Below, in pieces: positions 51,123 through 60,869 of a stretch of 64,000 bases of DNA. This DNA comes from Deferribacteraceae bacterium UBA6799. Lineage in GTDB: Bacteria > Chrysiogenota > Deferribacteres > Deferribacterales > Geovibrionaceae. A model generated the notes under the pieces. That model did no database searches. It saw nothing but the letters and a program-made list of their open reading frames with translations, and was not told the origin of the DNA. The stretch spans positions 183,574-247,573 of the forward strand of contig DKFJ01000004.1 in NCBI GenBank assembly GCA_002452335.1, read 5' to 3'. Position 1 is the first letter of the stretch. Each line of letters starts with the position of its first letter. The translations under genes were made by a program, and so were the position numbers.

Positions 51123-52481
51123 ATGGAACTGATGGTTCTGATTCTTGCCGCCGGCAAGGGAACAAGAATGAAGTCCGACACGCCGAAGGTACTTTTTAAG
51201 GCGGCGGGCAAACCGATGGTGGATTACGCTGTGGAGTGCGCGGAAAACTGCGGCGCTTCTAAGATAAATACGGTGATAGGCAACGGCGCCGAGCTTGTGC
51301 GTGAACACCTGAAAGACAGATCGGGTTTTTATGTTCAGAAAGAACTGAGAGGCACGGCGGATGCCGTTATGGCGGCGGATGAAGCTCTCCGGTCATTTGA
51401 CGGGCAGGTGCTGATACTCTGCGGAGATATGCCCCTGATAAAGGCGGAAACTGTTCAGAAGTTCATAGCGGAGGCTAAGTCTGAACCCGTGTCATTCATA
51501 ACTGTCAGAGTAAAGAACCCCCACGGCTACGGCAGGGTGATAAGAGGCGTTGACGGATCGGTCATTAAGATCGTGGAAGAGAAAGACGCCACAGACGACG
51601 AAAAACGTGAGGACGAGATCAACACAGGCGTATATCTCTGCGACTGTAAAGAGCTGGTTAAGAGATTACAGGGAATAGACTGCAACAACGCTCAGGGAGA
51701 ATACTACCTGACAGATATAGTGAAGAAGGGAGCGTTCGCTTGGGAAGCTCCGGACGAGAACGAATTTTTAGGCGTTAACAACAGAGCTCAGCTTGCGGAA
51801 GCATCCGGAATACTGTGGGACAGAACAGCCCTGAAGCACATGATGAACGGCGTGTCCGTCATCGACCCCAAAACATTCTACTGTGATGATACAGTGGAGA
51901 TAGAGAACGATGTGACGGTCTATCCCAACGTATATCTGGAAGGCAAAACCGTTATCAGAAAAGGCGCTGTGATAATGTCCGGCAGCCGTATAAAAGACAG
52001 CGAGATATGCGAAGACGCTGAGATAAAGGACAACTGTTTCATCACTGAAAGCTATGTTGGAAAAGACAGCCATGTAGGTCCAATGGCTCAGCTCCGCCCC
52101 GGAACAAAACTTCTGGGAGATAATAAGATAGGTAACTTTGTAGAGATAAAGAAAGTGACTATGGGTATCGGCTCGAAGGCAAGCCATCTGACATATCTGG
52201 GCGATGCCGAGATAGGGGCGGATGTGAATATCGGCTGCGGAACTATCACCTGCAACTATGACGGGTATAATAAGTATAAAACCGTCATAGGCGACAGCGT
52301 GTTCGTGGGCAGCGACGTTCAGCTTGTCGCTCCTGTCACAGTGGGCAAGGGCGCTCTGATAGCCGCCGGATCCACTATCACCAAGGATGTTCCGGAAGAC
52401 GCTCTGGGCATCACCAGAGCCAAACAGCAGAATATGGAAGGCTGGGTTTCAGCCTGGAAAAAGAAGAAAGGGGTAAAGTAA
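51123..52481 (+). CDS. glmU: Bifunctional GlmU (GlcNAc-1-P uridyltransferase / GlcN-1-P acetyltransferase)
   Basis: The 452-residue enzyme makes UDP-GlcNAc for peptidoglycan and lipopolysaccharide. The N-terminal nucleotidyltransferase has LAAGKGTRMKSDTPKVL, and the C-terminal left-handed beta-helix has KASHLTYLGDAEIG and CNYDGYNKYKT. It is followed after one base by glmS, giving a two-gene amino-sugar unit. Confidence 0.97.
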   Translation: MELMVLILAAGKGTRMKSDTPKVLFKAAGKPMVDYAVECAENCGASKINTVIGNGAELVREHLKDRSGFYVQKELRGTADAVMAADEALRSFDGQVLILCGDMPLIKAETVQKFIAEAKSEPVSFITVRVKNPHGYGRVIRGVDGSVIKIVEEKDATDDEKREDEINTGVYLCDCKELVKRLQGIDCNNAQGEYYLTDIVKKGAFAWEAPDENEFLGVNNRAQLAEASGILWDRTALKHMMNGVSVIDPKTFYCDDTVEIENDVTVYPNVYLEGKTVIRKGAVIMSGSRIKDSEICEDAEIKDNCFITESYVGKDSHVGPMAQLRPGTKLLGDNKIGNFVEIKKVTMGIGSKASHLTYLGDAEIGADVNIGCGTITCNYDGYNKYKTVIGDSVFVGSDVQLVAPVTVGKGALIAAGSTITKDVPEDALGITRAKQQNMEGWVSAWKKKKGVK

Positions 52482-52482
52482 T

Positions 52483-54306
52483 ATGTGCGGTATAGTCGGA
52501 TATATAGGCAGTCAGACCGCTTCAAACATACTGGTGGACGGGCTCACCAAGCTGGAATACAGAGGATACGACTCTGCCGGAATAGCGCTGATGGAGACTG
52601 ACGGTATCCACATTGAGAGGAGTGTCGGAAAACTCATCAACCTGAAAAACCAGATAGCGGATAAAAAATTCATGGCTGTGCTGGGCATCGGGCATACCCG
52701 CTGGGCAACCCACGGCAAGCCCTCCTTTGAGAACGCACACCCCCACAGGTCGAACGAGCTGACCGTGGTTCACAACGGAATCATAGAAAACTATCTGGAA
52801 CTGAAAAAATATCTTACAGATAAAGGATATATCTTTTCATCCGAGACAGATACAGAGGTTATCGCCCACCTGATACACGATAACTATGAAGGCGACCTGC
52901 TGAAAGCTGTGCAGAAAACGCTGAAACAGGTGGTTGGTTCATATGGTCTCGCTATAATCAGCGAAAAAGAACAGGACAAGATAATCATAGCCAGAAAGGA
53001 CAGCCCCCTGGTTATAGGCGTGGGCGAGGGCGAGATGTTCGCCGCCAGTGATATACCCGCAGTTCTGGCGCATACCAGACGTTTTGTTTTTCTGGAAGAC
53101 GGAGACGTTGCTCTGCTCTCCAGAGAAGGATTTTATATTTACGACAAAGATGATAAGCCGGCTCAGCGTGAGCTTAAAGTAATAGACTGGAACCCGGTAA
53201 TGGCGGAGAAGGCCGGATACAGCCACTTCATGCAGAAGGAGATCTTCGAGCAGCCCAGAGCCATCATAGACACCATCAGGGGCAAGTATAGTCTGGAACA
53301 GGGAAATGTCAGCATGGGGCTGACAGACGAAGCAGAAAACCGCCTGAAAGAGGTGAACCGCATAGTGATAGTGGCGTGCGGAACCAGCTGGCATGCGGGA
53401 CTAACCGCTAAATTCTATATAGAAAAATTCGCTAAGATACCGGTGGAGGTGGACATAGCCTCCGAGTTCAGATACAGGGAACTGGTGATAGACGATAAGA
53501 CGCTTTTCATAGCCATAACACAGTCCGGAGAGACGGCGGATACTCTCTCAGCTCTGAGAATAGCGAAAAAAATGGGCGCCATGACGCTGACAGTGTGCAA
53601 CGTGGTGGGCTCATCCATGTCCAGAGAGTCCGACAGCGTTATCTATACGCATGCCGGTCCGGAGATAGGCGTTGCCTCTACCAAGGCGTTCACAACACAG
53701 GTCGCTGTGCTGTTTCTGTTCGCTCTGTATCTGGCGCAGACCAGAAAAACTCTGGAAAAAGATAAAATGAGACACTTCATCCAGGAGCTGGTGAGAGTTC
53801 CTGAGGTGATAGAAAAAGTGCTGAAACAGGATGACAATATCCTGTCGCTGGCAAAAAAATTCAAAGATTCTTCCGATTTTCTGTATCTCGGCAGAAACGT
53901 TAACTATCCAATAGCTCTGGAAGGCGCTCTCAAGCTGAAAGAGATATCCTATATCCATGCGGAGGGATATCCGGCGGGCGAGATGAAGCACGGTCCTATA
54001 GCGCTGATAGACGCCAAACTCCCTGTGTTCTGCATATGCCCGAAATCATCTGTTTATGAAAAGGTTGTGTCGAACGTGGAAGAGGTTAAGACCCGTGACG
54101 GCATAGTGATAGCCATTGTTACAGAAGGTGACGGGGGACTTGATAAGATAGCTGATTATAAGGTAGAGATTCCGGCTATCACAGAAGAGCTTTCGGTTTT
54201 TCCTGCTGTCACAGTGATGCAGATCTTTTCATATTACTGCGCCAGTCTTCTCGGTCTGGATGTTGACCAGCCCAGAAACCTCGCAAAATCAGTAACTGTT
54301 GAATAG
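52483..54306 (+). CDS. glmS: Glutamine-fructose-6-phosphate aminotransferase
   Basis: The 607-residue enzyme makes glucosamine-6-phosphate, the first step to UDP-GlcNAc. The nucleophile Cys2 (MCGIVGYIG) starts the glutaminase domain. Two SIS isomerase domains follow (CGTSWHAG, ITQSGETADT), and the end is PRNLAKSVTVE. Only one base separates it from glmU, so there is no room for a glmS ribozyme directly upstream. Confidence 0.98.
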   Translation: MCGIVGYIGSQTASNILVDGLTKLEYRGYDSAGIALMETDGIHIERSVGKLINLKNQIADKKFMAVLGIGHTRWATHGKPSFENAHPHRSNELTVVHNGIIENYLELKKYLTDKGYIFSSETDTEVIAHLIHDNYEGDLLKAVQKTLKQVVGSYGLAIISEKEQDKIIIARKDSPLVIGVGEGEMFAASDIPAVLAHTRRFVFLEDGDVALLSREGFYIYDKDDKPAQRELKVIDWNPVMAEKAGYSHFMQKEIFEQPRAIIDTIRGKYSLEQGNVSMGLTDEAENRLKEVNRIVIVACGTSWHAGLTAKFYIEKFAKIPVEVDIASEFRYRELVIDDKTLFIAITQSGETADTLSALRIAKKMGAMTLTVCNVVGSSMSRESDSVIYTHAGPEIGVASTKAFTTQVAVLFLFALYLAQTRKTLEKDKMRHFIQELVRVPEVIEKVLKQDDNILSLAKKFKDSSDFLYLGRNVNYPIALEGALKLKEISYIHAEGYPAGEMKHGPIALIDAKLPVFCICPKSSVYEKVVSNVEEVKTRDGIVIAIVTEGDGGLDKIADYKVEIPAITEELSVFPAVTVMQIFSYYCASLLGLDVDQPRNLAKSVTVE

Positions 54307-54321
54307 GCTCAGGGTGAGCCT
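54305..54321 (+). terminator. Hairpin at the glmS stop codon, weak terminator candidate
   Basis: AGGCTCA (54305-54311) and TGAGCCT (54315-54321) form a perfect 7-bp stem with a 3-base loop overlapping the glmS stop codon. It lies between convergent genes, which suggests bidirectional stopping. No T-run follows on either strand. Confidence 0.3.
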
Positions 54322-54345
54322 CGTGTAGAGGTTGCAGAAAAATAG

Positions 54346-55509
54346 TTAAAAGTAGAGTTTCTTCACCAGCGCTCTGGTGATGCTGGGCAGGACTATCGCC
54401 GTGAACATGGCGGCGAAAACTATGGACGCGGACTCTGTGGATGAGATGGCATTATACTGTTTTCCGATGGCGGCTGTGGCTACCATCAGCGTCAGAGGAT
54501 ATGCCAGCGAAAAAGGGGAGATTATCAGTATCTTCTTCGGCAGAGATGTGAAATAGAGCGGGAATACAGAGAATATTCTCACTGCCAGCATGATAAGGCT
54601 GATGATGATCCCCGTCATCAGAACATTGGGCGCCAGAAAATCTGTGACATTGAACCCCATTCCGACATTTATAAAGAAGATAGGCACAAGAAAACCATAT
54701 CCTATTCCGCTCAGTCTTTCCTGAATATTCTCTCTGTCATGAAACTGGATGGCAAAGAGCATCCCGCCGATGAATGCGCCCACGATGGGCTCCATATCAA
54801 AGAAGACAGCAACGGACACGAACACGAATATATTAACGAAAGTTGCTCTCATTCCTGTCTCGGTGGAGTTGCCGGTCAGGATGAAAATGCGTGAAAGGTG
54901 GGGAAACCACCAGAAGAACAGCTTGGTAAACTTCATCACGAACAGAACAAAAACCATGAAAGCCAGAACTCCGGCAAAGTGACCGATAGCCTTGGCGCTG
55001 AAGCCGTACTGATAAAAAAGGGTGAACAGCGAAAGCCCCATCAGCGTGAATGCCTCGCCTATGCCGCCGATAATCAGCAGAGCCTGACCGGAATTTTTAT
55101 CGATGAAACCAGTCTCCTTCAGCACGGGAAAGAGCAGACCGACAGCCACAGTCATATATACCAGAACCATCAGCGGGGCATCGTGTCTATAGAGCACCAC
55201 CGCCACCGAAGCGAGAATTATCAGGATTATCACCATAAAGTACGCCATCAGATCTTTTCTGGCGGTCTTGCGTATGTTGTCAAAGTCGATCTCCAGCCCC
55301 GCCAGATACATCAGAACGATGAACCCGAACTCAGCCAGAAAGTGTATAGTGCCTCTGTCAAACTCCATGCTGTGAAAAAACATTCCCAGCGCCACGCCGA
55401 AAATTATCTCGCCCACTGATGAGGGGATATAGAGCCTTCTGCTGAAAAAAGGCACAAAATACGCTCCGAAACAGATGAAAAGGAGCTGAAAAGCCTCAAA
55501 TTTGTTCAT
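54346..55509 (-). CDS. Monovalent cation:proton antiporter (CPA2/KefB type)
   Basis: The 387-residue membrane protein of the Na+/H+ exchanger family has about eleven to twelve helices. Family features include SSVGEIIFGVALG near the N-terminus and an aspartate in LAGLEIDFDNI. Unlike KefB it has no fused C-terminal TrkA domain. That domain is instead supplied by the next gene upstream, which overlaps it by 14 bases. The pair probably exports K+ or Na+ under nucleotide or stress control. Confidence 0.88.
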   Translation of the reverse strand: MNKFEAFQLLFICFGAYFVPFFSRRLYIPSSVGEIIFGVALGMFFHSMEFDRGTIHFLAEFGFIVLMYLAGLEIDFDNIRKTARKDLMAYFMVIILIILASVAVVLYRHDAPLMVLVYMTVAVGLLFPVLKETGFIDKNSGQALLIIGGIGEAFTLMGLSLFTLFYQYGFSAKAIGHFAGVLAFMVFVLFVMKFTKLFFWWFPHLSRIFILTGNSTETGMRATFVNIFVFVSVAVFFDMEPIVGAFIGGMLFAIQFHDRENIQERLSGIGYGFLVPIFFINVGMGFNVTDFLAPNVLMTGIIISLIMLAVRIFSVFPLYFTSLPKKILIISPFSLAYPLTLMVATAAIGKQYNAISSTESASIVFAAMFTAIVLPSITRALVKKLYF

Positions 55510-56944
55510 TCACATCCTCAGTGGGCAGCATCAGCGAGCTGCACTTCAGCCTGCCGGCTATCATGTACTGAACATGGGGTTTCAGATAGCTGATCTTGTC
55601 ATTCAGACTGTATGACAGAACAACTATCTTGGAGCTTCCTTCCGCGGAGTTGACGAAATTGACAGTCTCTCTGACAGGGTTACCTTCGAGAATACGGAAA
55701 TCAATGGAAGCGTTCTCCGACAGCTCGTGGTCGTTTATCATATTCTGCACAAGCTGAAGATTTTCGGTTTCAAAGTGTCCCCTGATATCTTTCGGCAGGG
55801 TGACGTAAACGGCAGTGAAAGGAATGTTCAGCAGTTTCGCCATCTCTATCCCTGTTTCCAGAGCAAAAGAGGGGGAGTCGGAGTTAAGCCCGATGTAAAC
55901 GTGGTCGTATTCCTTATTGCCCGCTGTCAGGATGAAGGGGTGTTTTGCCCTTTTGAAAACGAAACGGTAAAACAGGTTAAGCCCGCCGAACTTACGTTTT
56001 TTCGGGATCATTATCAGACCCGGCTCAGACTGTGTAGCCGCCTCTTTTACAGAGGCGATGGTATAGCCAGTTTCATAAGCCAGATTCATAGACTGAACAT
56101 GTTTTTCTATATCTTTCGGTGTCTTGCCTATGACAGGCAGGACACTCAGCTTCATTGCGTGTGTCAGGCGGAACAGATACGCCGCCTCTTCCAGAAGTCT
56201 GGGACTCTGGGAACAGAGCGGAACGCTGATGTATGAGCCGAACTGAAGGGGAAACTGCGGTTCGCCCTTCGTCAGGGTATCTATCACGCCTTTAAGAATC
56301 TTCGGCTCGCCTACGATAATGACTTTGTCGCCGACCTTCAGCTCAAAATCGCCTGTGGGGATCAGGTTCTTATCACCTCTGTAACAGAAGGCGATGTTCC
56401 ATGTGGAGGGGCGCAGATATTTCAGCTTGCGTCCGACCAGGTGGGAGTTCTTCAGAACATTGACCTCAACAATCTCTCCCTGACGCTTGCCTATGTTCAG
56501 CGGCCATGCCACGTTCTTTTCTATGATGCCTGTGACAGCCTTGATACCCAGATCTATGGGGTGCAGGGTTGTCACTCCGAATTCCTGAATCTCTTCGTTG
56601 AGCCTGTCGGTATAGGCTATGTGTATGATAGGAATCTGCATGTCATAAACGGAGCGGGCTATGCGGCATGCCTCCACAACGATATCCTCATCCCGCAGGG
56701 CGATGATGATGTGGGATATATCCTCCAGAGGGAGTTTTTTCCATGTGAGCATACTGCTGGCGTCGCCGTTGAAAATCTCCAGTTCCGGATAGGATGACTG
56801 GATGTTTTCCAGATGGTCCCTGCGTATATCCACCACTATCATTTTTCGTTTGGACATGAGAGACTGAATGAGCTGTTGCTCAAAAAAGCCTATGCCGAAA
56901 ATAAGAATTTTTTTAACGTTGCCCGATTTTCTGGTGGTGTTCAT
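55496..56944 (-). CDS. TrkA-N/TrkA-C regulatory protein with universal-stress-like C-terminus
   Basis: The 482-residue soluble protein begins with a TrkA-N Rossmann domain (about 12-130). Its dinucleotide motif is GIGFFE rather than the usual GxGxxG. A TrkA-C (RCK) domain follows (about 150-235), and a C-terminal region (about 240-475) has two USP-like halves (VPLCSQSPRLLEEAAYLF, HVYIGLNSDS). It is probably the regulatory subunit of the antiporter encoded immediately downstream. The altered glycine motif leaves the nucleotide ligand uncertain. Confidence 0.82.
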   Translation of the reverse strand: MNTTRKSGNVKKILIFGIGFFEQQLIQSLMSKRKMIVVDIRRDHLENIQSSYPELEIFNGDASSMLTWKKLPLEDISHIIIALRDEDIVVEACRIARSVYDMQIPIIHIAYTDRLNEEIQEFGVTTLHPIDLGIKAVTGIIEKNVAWPLNIGKRQGEIVEVNVLKNSHLVGRKLKYLRPSTWNIAFCYRGDKNLIPTGDFELKVGDKVIIVGEPKILKGVIDTLTKGEPQFPLQFGSYISVPLCSQSPRLLEEAAYLFRLTHAMKLSVLPVIGKTPKDIEKHVQSMNLAYETGYTIASVKEAATQSEPGLIMIPKKRKFGGLNLFYRFVFKRAKHPFILTAGNKEYDHVYIGLNSDSPSFALETGIEMAKLLNIPFTAVYVTLPKDIRGHFETENLQLVQNMINDHELSENASIDFRILEGNPVRETVNFVNSAEGSSKIVVLSYSLNDKISYLKPHVQYMIAGRLKCSSLMLPTEDVNEQI

Positions 56945-57028
56945 AGCAGACCTTTCTAATGTAAGTTCTGTATACTAGCATAAAACCGAAAGGCGTAATA
57001 CTGGAATTTTTGTGTGAAATGAAGAATA

Positions 57029-57796
57029 TCAGAGGATGATGCCGGTTTCCGGTGTCTCTTTTCTCAGAACATATGTGTCGGTTAAGTAGTTTTTTTTGCA
57101 GAAAGAGGCGTAGTTTTCCAGCAGAGCATAATCGTTGTTCTCTTCGCTCACATGTGCCAGATATACCCGCCCGATACCCGATCCGGAGACGCTGCCCAGT
57201 ATCTTCATGGCGTCTCTGTTGGAGAGGTGACCCTTGTGTCCGGCTATGCGTTTTTTCAGATATGCCGGATATTTGCCGTCTTTCAGCAGACTGGGTTCAT
57301 AGTTGGATTCCAGCACCAGAACGTCTGTGCAGCAGAGGAATCTTTCCACGTCTTTTGTCACGACACCCAGATCAGTGGCGAAGGTGGCTACTTTCTCACC
57401 GATACGGAACCTGTATCCGAAGGGTTCGGCGCAGTCGTGACTGATGGAAAAAGGTATCACGGAGAACCTGCTCAGGTCATATTCGCATCCGCCTTTAAGA
57501 ACATAGATATGGGACAGATGACCGATGCTGTCGTCTATGGCGGAGGCTGTGCCTTCGCTGGCATAGATTTTCGGGGAAAATCTGTTCACAAAGGGCTTCA
57601 GACCGCTGATGTGGTCGTGGTGCTCGTGGGTGATGAAAAGATGTATCTCCTTGTCCAGCAGACGCTTTTCGTCAGCTACAGATAAAATATATTTCAGAGG
57701 CACCCCGCAGTCTATGAAGACAGCGCTGTCAGGCGTCTCTAAAAAATAGCAGTTGCCTGAACTGCCTGAGGATACGCAGTTAAATGTGATATCCAT
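57029..57796 (-). CDS. Metallo-beta-lactamase-fold hydrolase (WalJ/YycJ-like)
   Basis: The 255-residue protein has the metal-binding motif THEHHDH at about residues 55-61, the N-terminal CVSSGSSGNCYFLE typical of the YycJ group, and further histidines at SHDC, AGHKGHLS and LAHVSEENN. Relatives are predicted nucleases or phosphodiesterases linked to cell-wall signalling or DNA repair. It is the last gene of the mutS operon, one base after the membrane protein gene. Confidence 0.88.
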   Translation of the reverse strand: MDITFNCVSSGSSGNCYFLETPDSAVFIDCGVPLKYILSVADEKRLLDKEIHLFITHEHHDHISGLKPFVNRFSPKIYASEGTASAIDDSIGHLSHIYVLKGGCEYDLSRFSVIPFSISHDCAEPFGYRFRIGEKVATFATDLGVVTKDVERFLCCTDVLVLESNYEPSLLKDGKYPAYLKKRIAGHKGHLSNRDAMKILGSVSGSGIGRVYLAHVSEENNDYALLENYASFCKKNYLTDTYVLRKETPETGIIL

Positions 57797-57797
57797 C

Positions 57798-58292
57798 CTA
57801 TGCCCGCCCGTATCTGCGGTAGAAGATGGCTATGTGTATGAAAACGGCGAGTATGGCGTATGATGAGCCGAGACCATAGAGAAAAGCCGCCCACAGGAGT
57901 GTTTTGAATATCCACAAAAGGCTGTTGGTAAAGCCGAATCCGGAAGCGTGACGGATGAAAATGAAGTTGAAGATGATAATAACCGCTATGGATGCCAGTA
58001 TCTTATCCGCCTGTGTGCCCAGGTTCGCATATCCGGCAAAAAGCATGAAAACAATGGAGAACAGAACCAGTTTAAGAACGGTATAAGCAGGAGAGTTTGT
58101 AAAATCCTCTATATTCATGGAACGGGCAAATATGCCTGACACTGCCGACAAAGCGGCGGTCATAAGCATCAGCGCCGGATCGGAACCGTTTATCAGTAGA
58201 GCGAGCAGAGGAACCCAGAAGGGTATGGATGAGAAAAGCACACACACTGACATAAAGGGTCTTCTGGTGTAAAAATCAGCCGCTCTTATCAT
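57798..58292 (-). CDS. Small integral membrane protein of unknown function
   Basis: The 164-residue protein has about five predicted transmembrane helices filling most of the chain. Short basic ends flank them (MIRAADFYTRR and YRRYGRA). No signature motif is visible. It sits between mutS (five bases upstream) and the WalJ-like gene (one base downstream), so it is co-transcribed with them. I do not recognise the family. Confidence 0.7.
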   Translation of the reverse strand: MIRAADFYTRRPFMSVCVLFSSIPFWVPLLALLINGSDPALMLMTAALSAVSGIFARSMNIEDFTNSPAYTVLKLVLFSIVFMLFAGYANLGTQADKILASIAVIIIFNFIFIRHASGFGFTNSLLWIFKTLLWAAFLYGLGSSYAILAVFIHIAIFYRRYGRA

Positions 58293-58297
58293 TGGTT

Positions 58298-60862
58298 TTA
58301 GTCCTTAGCCGCCTTACTTTTAAGATCGGACAGAATGTTCAGTGCCTGAAGAGGGGTGAGACTGTTCACGTCCATATTTTTCAGCTCGTCCACCACAGGG
58401 TGATCGTCAAAAACCAGCATGGTCTGCACAACGGACTGTGTGTCTTTATGCGGTTTCGGGGTGTTCACTATACCGTGGGGCGAAAGCTCATTTTTTTCAA
58501 GGTTTTTAAGTATCTGATTGGCACGCTTCACAACGTCTTTCGGCAGTCCTGCCAGCTCCGCCACATGAATCCCGTAGCTTTTATCCGCTGTGCCCTCTGT
58601 CACCTTGCGCATGAAGATCAGCTCTCCCTTATGCTCGGACACCAGAGTGGCGAGGTTTTTGACTCCGGAACATGTCATGGATATATCGGTCAGCTCGTGA
58701 TAGTGGGTGGCGAAGAGTGTTTTGGCGTTGATATTCTCAGCGATATATTCCGCCACTGACCAGGCGATGGACACACCATCGAATGTGGATGTGCCTCTGC
58801 CTATTTCATCAAGTATTATCAGCGATTTATCAGTGGCATTATTCAGAATATTGGATGTTTCCACCATCTCCACCATGAAGGTGGATTCGCCGCCGGCGAG
58901 GTTGTCGCTGGCTCCCACACGGGTGAATATCCTGTCCACAAGACCGATCTCTGCGTCTGAGGCGGGCACGAACGAGCCTGTGTGAGCCATCAGGGTTATC
59001 AGGGCGCACATGCGCAGGTAGGTCGATTTACCAGCCATGTTCGGTCCTGTTATTATCGCCAGTCTGCTGTCGGTGATGTTCAGATCGATATCGTTAGGCA
59101 CATAACCTGTTTTGATATTCTTTTCAACCACCGGATGGCGTCCGTCCTTTATCTTTATATCGTCAAAAGCCCCCACGAGAGGCTTGACATATCCGTTCTT
59201 AACCGCTGCCTGAGCGAATGAAAGCAGAACATCCAGCTCCGCTATTACAGAGGCGGACTGTCTTATCCGGTGGGCGTTCTCAGCCACCTTCGCCCGGATA
59301 TCCGAAAAAAGCTCATACTCCAGAGCGAACAGTCTGGAGTCAGCGGTCAGGATCTTTTCTTCCAGCTCCTTCAGCTCCGGTATCACAAACCTTTCGGCGT
59401 TCACCAGCGTCTGTCTGCGCTCGTAATAATCAGGCACCTTATTAAGAGCGCCTTTAGAAATTTCTATGTAGTAGCCGAACACTTTATTGAATTTAACTTT
59501 CAGGGTGCTGATGCCGGTGGCGGTCTTTTCTCTCGCCTCAATTTTCAGAAGTATTGCACGGCTGTTTTCTTTAATATTCTTCAGCTCGTCAACTTCGGCG
59601 TTGTACCCTGTTTTTATCAGACCGCCCTCAGTGAGAGTCAGCGGCGGGTTTTCGTCTATTGCGTCAGAGATGATGTCAGTGAGATCCTCCAGAGAATCAA
59701 ACATCTGCACTGTTTCTGATATGTGCGGGTTGTCGCATGAGCCGAGGAGATATTTTATGATAGGGAATGCTTTGGTGGAGTTTTTCAGCCATATCAGGTC
59801 TCTGGCGGTGCATCTGGCCGCGGCTATGCGTGTGGCTATGCGCTCCACGTCATAAACGTCGGCTAGCTGTTTTATCAGTTCTTCGGCTATGTCCTGCCTG
59901 TTTATGAAAAATTCGGTCATCTCCTGTCTGCGCAGGATGGAGTTCACGTTTCTCAACGGATTCAGCAGCCATTTTTTCAGGGTTCTCGCGCCCATAGACG
60001 TGGATGTGTGGTTCAGCACAGAAAACAGGGTGCTGTCCTCGCCGCCGTCACGGCTGTTCTTCACCAGCTCCAGTGTGCCTGATGCCACGCTGTCCAGATA
60101 GACACGTTCATCGTCTGTGACGAGCTTGGGTTTCAGCAGGGTAATGCTGAGCATCACACGGTCGAGATATTTCAAAGCGATGTAAAGGGGAAAGGCGAAC
60201 TGCGCATCGTCCAGCCCCAGAGATTTCAGAGATGAGACGGAGAAATGATCGGTTACTTCCCTGACAGCCAGGTTTTCGGAAAAACTTCCTCCGAACTCGA
60301 AAGAATTGGGGATGTCGGATTTATACCCGGTGATTATTTCTTTCGGGGAGTAGCGGTTCAGGATATCTTTTGCTGATGATTCCGGCGATTTTTCCAGATA
60401 GACCTCGCCTGTGGAGGTGTCTGTGAATGCCATATAGATATCGGATCCCTGTCTGTGCAGACAGGCGAAGAAGTTGTTGTCTGTGGCGGGTAGGGCGGCT
60501 TCGTCCAGAACGGTTCCGGGGGTCATGACACGGGTTACGCCCCGCTTCACTATTCCCTTTGCCTGTGCCGGATCTTCGAGCTGGTCGCATATGGCTACGT
60601 TCAGCCCTGCTTTCAGCAGTTTTATCAGATAAGACTGATAGCTGTGGTGGGGCACGCCGCACATGGGCATACCGTTATCCTTGTCCTTTTCACGGGAGGT
60701 GAGGGCGATGCCGAGTATCTTGGACGCTGTTACCGCGTCCTGACCGAACATCTCATAGAAATCGCCCATACGGAAAAACAGAAGTGACCCCTGATGCTTC
60801 TCTTTCATTTCATTGAACTGCTGCATCATGGGAGTAATTTTTTCGGGCCGTTCCACCGTCAC
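58298..60862 (-). CDS. mutS: DNA mismatch repair protein MutS
   Basis: The 854-residue protein has the mismatch-reading Phe-x-Glu motif (MGDFYEMFG, Phe35 and Glu37), connector, lever and clamp domains. Its ABC-type ATPase has ITGPNMAGKSTYLR, STFMVEM, LDEIGRGTSTFDG and the C-terminal helix-turn-helix. It detects mispairs and recruits MutL, which is not in the window. It is eight bases downstream of the lapB-like gene. Confidence 0.98.
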   Translation of the reverse strand: MTVERPEKITPMMQQFNEMKEKHQGSLLFFRMGDFYEMFGQDAVTASKILGIALTSREKDKDNGMPMCGVPHHSYQSYLIKLLKAGLNVAICDQLEDPAQAKGIVKRGVTRVMTPGTVLDEAALPATDNNFFACLHRQGSDIYMAFTDTSTGEVYLEKSPESSAKDILNRYSPKEIITGYKSDIPNSFEFGGSFSENLAVREVTDHFSVSSLKSLGLDDAQFAFPLYIALKYLDRVMLSITLLKPKLVTDDERVYLDSVASGTLELVKNSRDGGEDSTLFSVLNHTSTSMGARTLKKWLLNPLRNVNSILRRQEMTEFFINRQDIAEELIKQLADVYDVERIATRIAAARCTARDLIWLKNSTKAFPIIKYLLGSCDNPHISETVQMFDSLEDLTDIISDAIDENPPLTLTEGGLIKTGYNAEVDELKNIKENSRAILLKIEAREKTATGISTLKVKFNKVFGYYIEISKGALNKVPDYYERRQTLVNAERFVIPELKELEEKILTADSRLFALEYELFSDIRAKVAENAHRIRQSASVIAELDVLLSFAQAAVKNGYVKPLVGAFDDIKIKDGRHPVVEKNIKTGYVPNDIDLNITDSRLAIITGPNMAGKSTYLRMCALITLMAHTGSFVPASDAEIGLVDRIFTRVGASDNLAGGESTFMVEMVETSNILNNATDKSLIILDEIGRGTSTFDGVSIAWSVAEYIAENINAKTLFATHYHELTDISMTCSGVKNLATLVSEHKGELIFMRKVTEGTADKSYGIHVAELAGLPKDVVKRANQILKNLEKNELSPHGIVNTPKPHKDTQSVVQTMLVFDDHPVVDELKNMDVNSLTPLQALNILSDLKSKAAKD

Positions 60863-60869
60863 ATTTCCA

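Noticed and set aside
52300..52500. Possible glmS ribozyme upstream of glmS
   Set aside because: Only one base separates glmU from glmS and the upstream bases are conserved glmU codons.
56945..57028. Gap upstream of the TrkA-like gene checked for promoter or RNA
   Set aside because: A TATACA element is present but no convincing -35 at proper spacing, so no feature is called.
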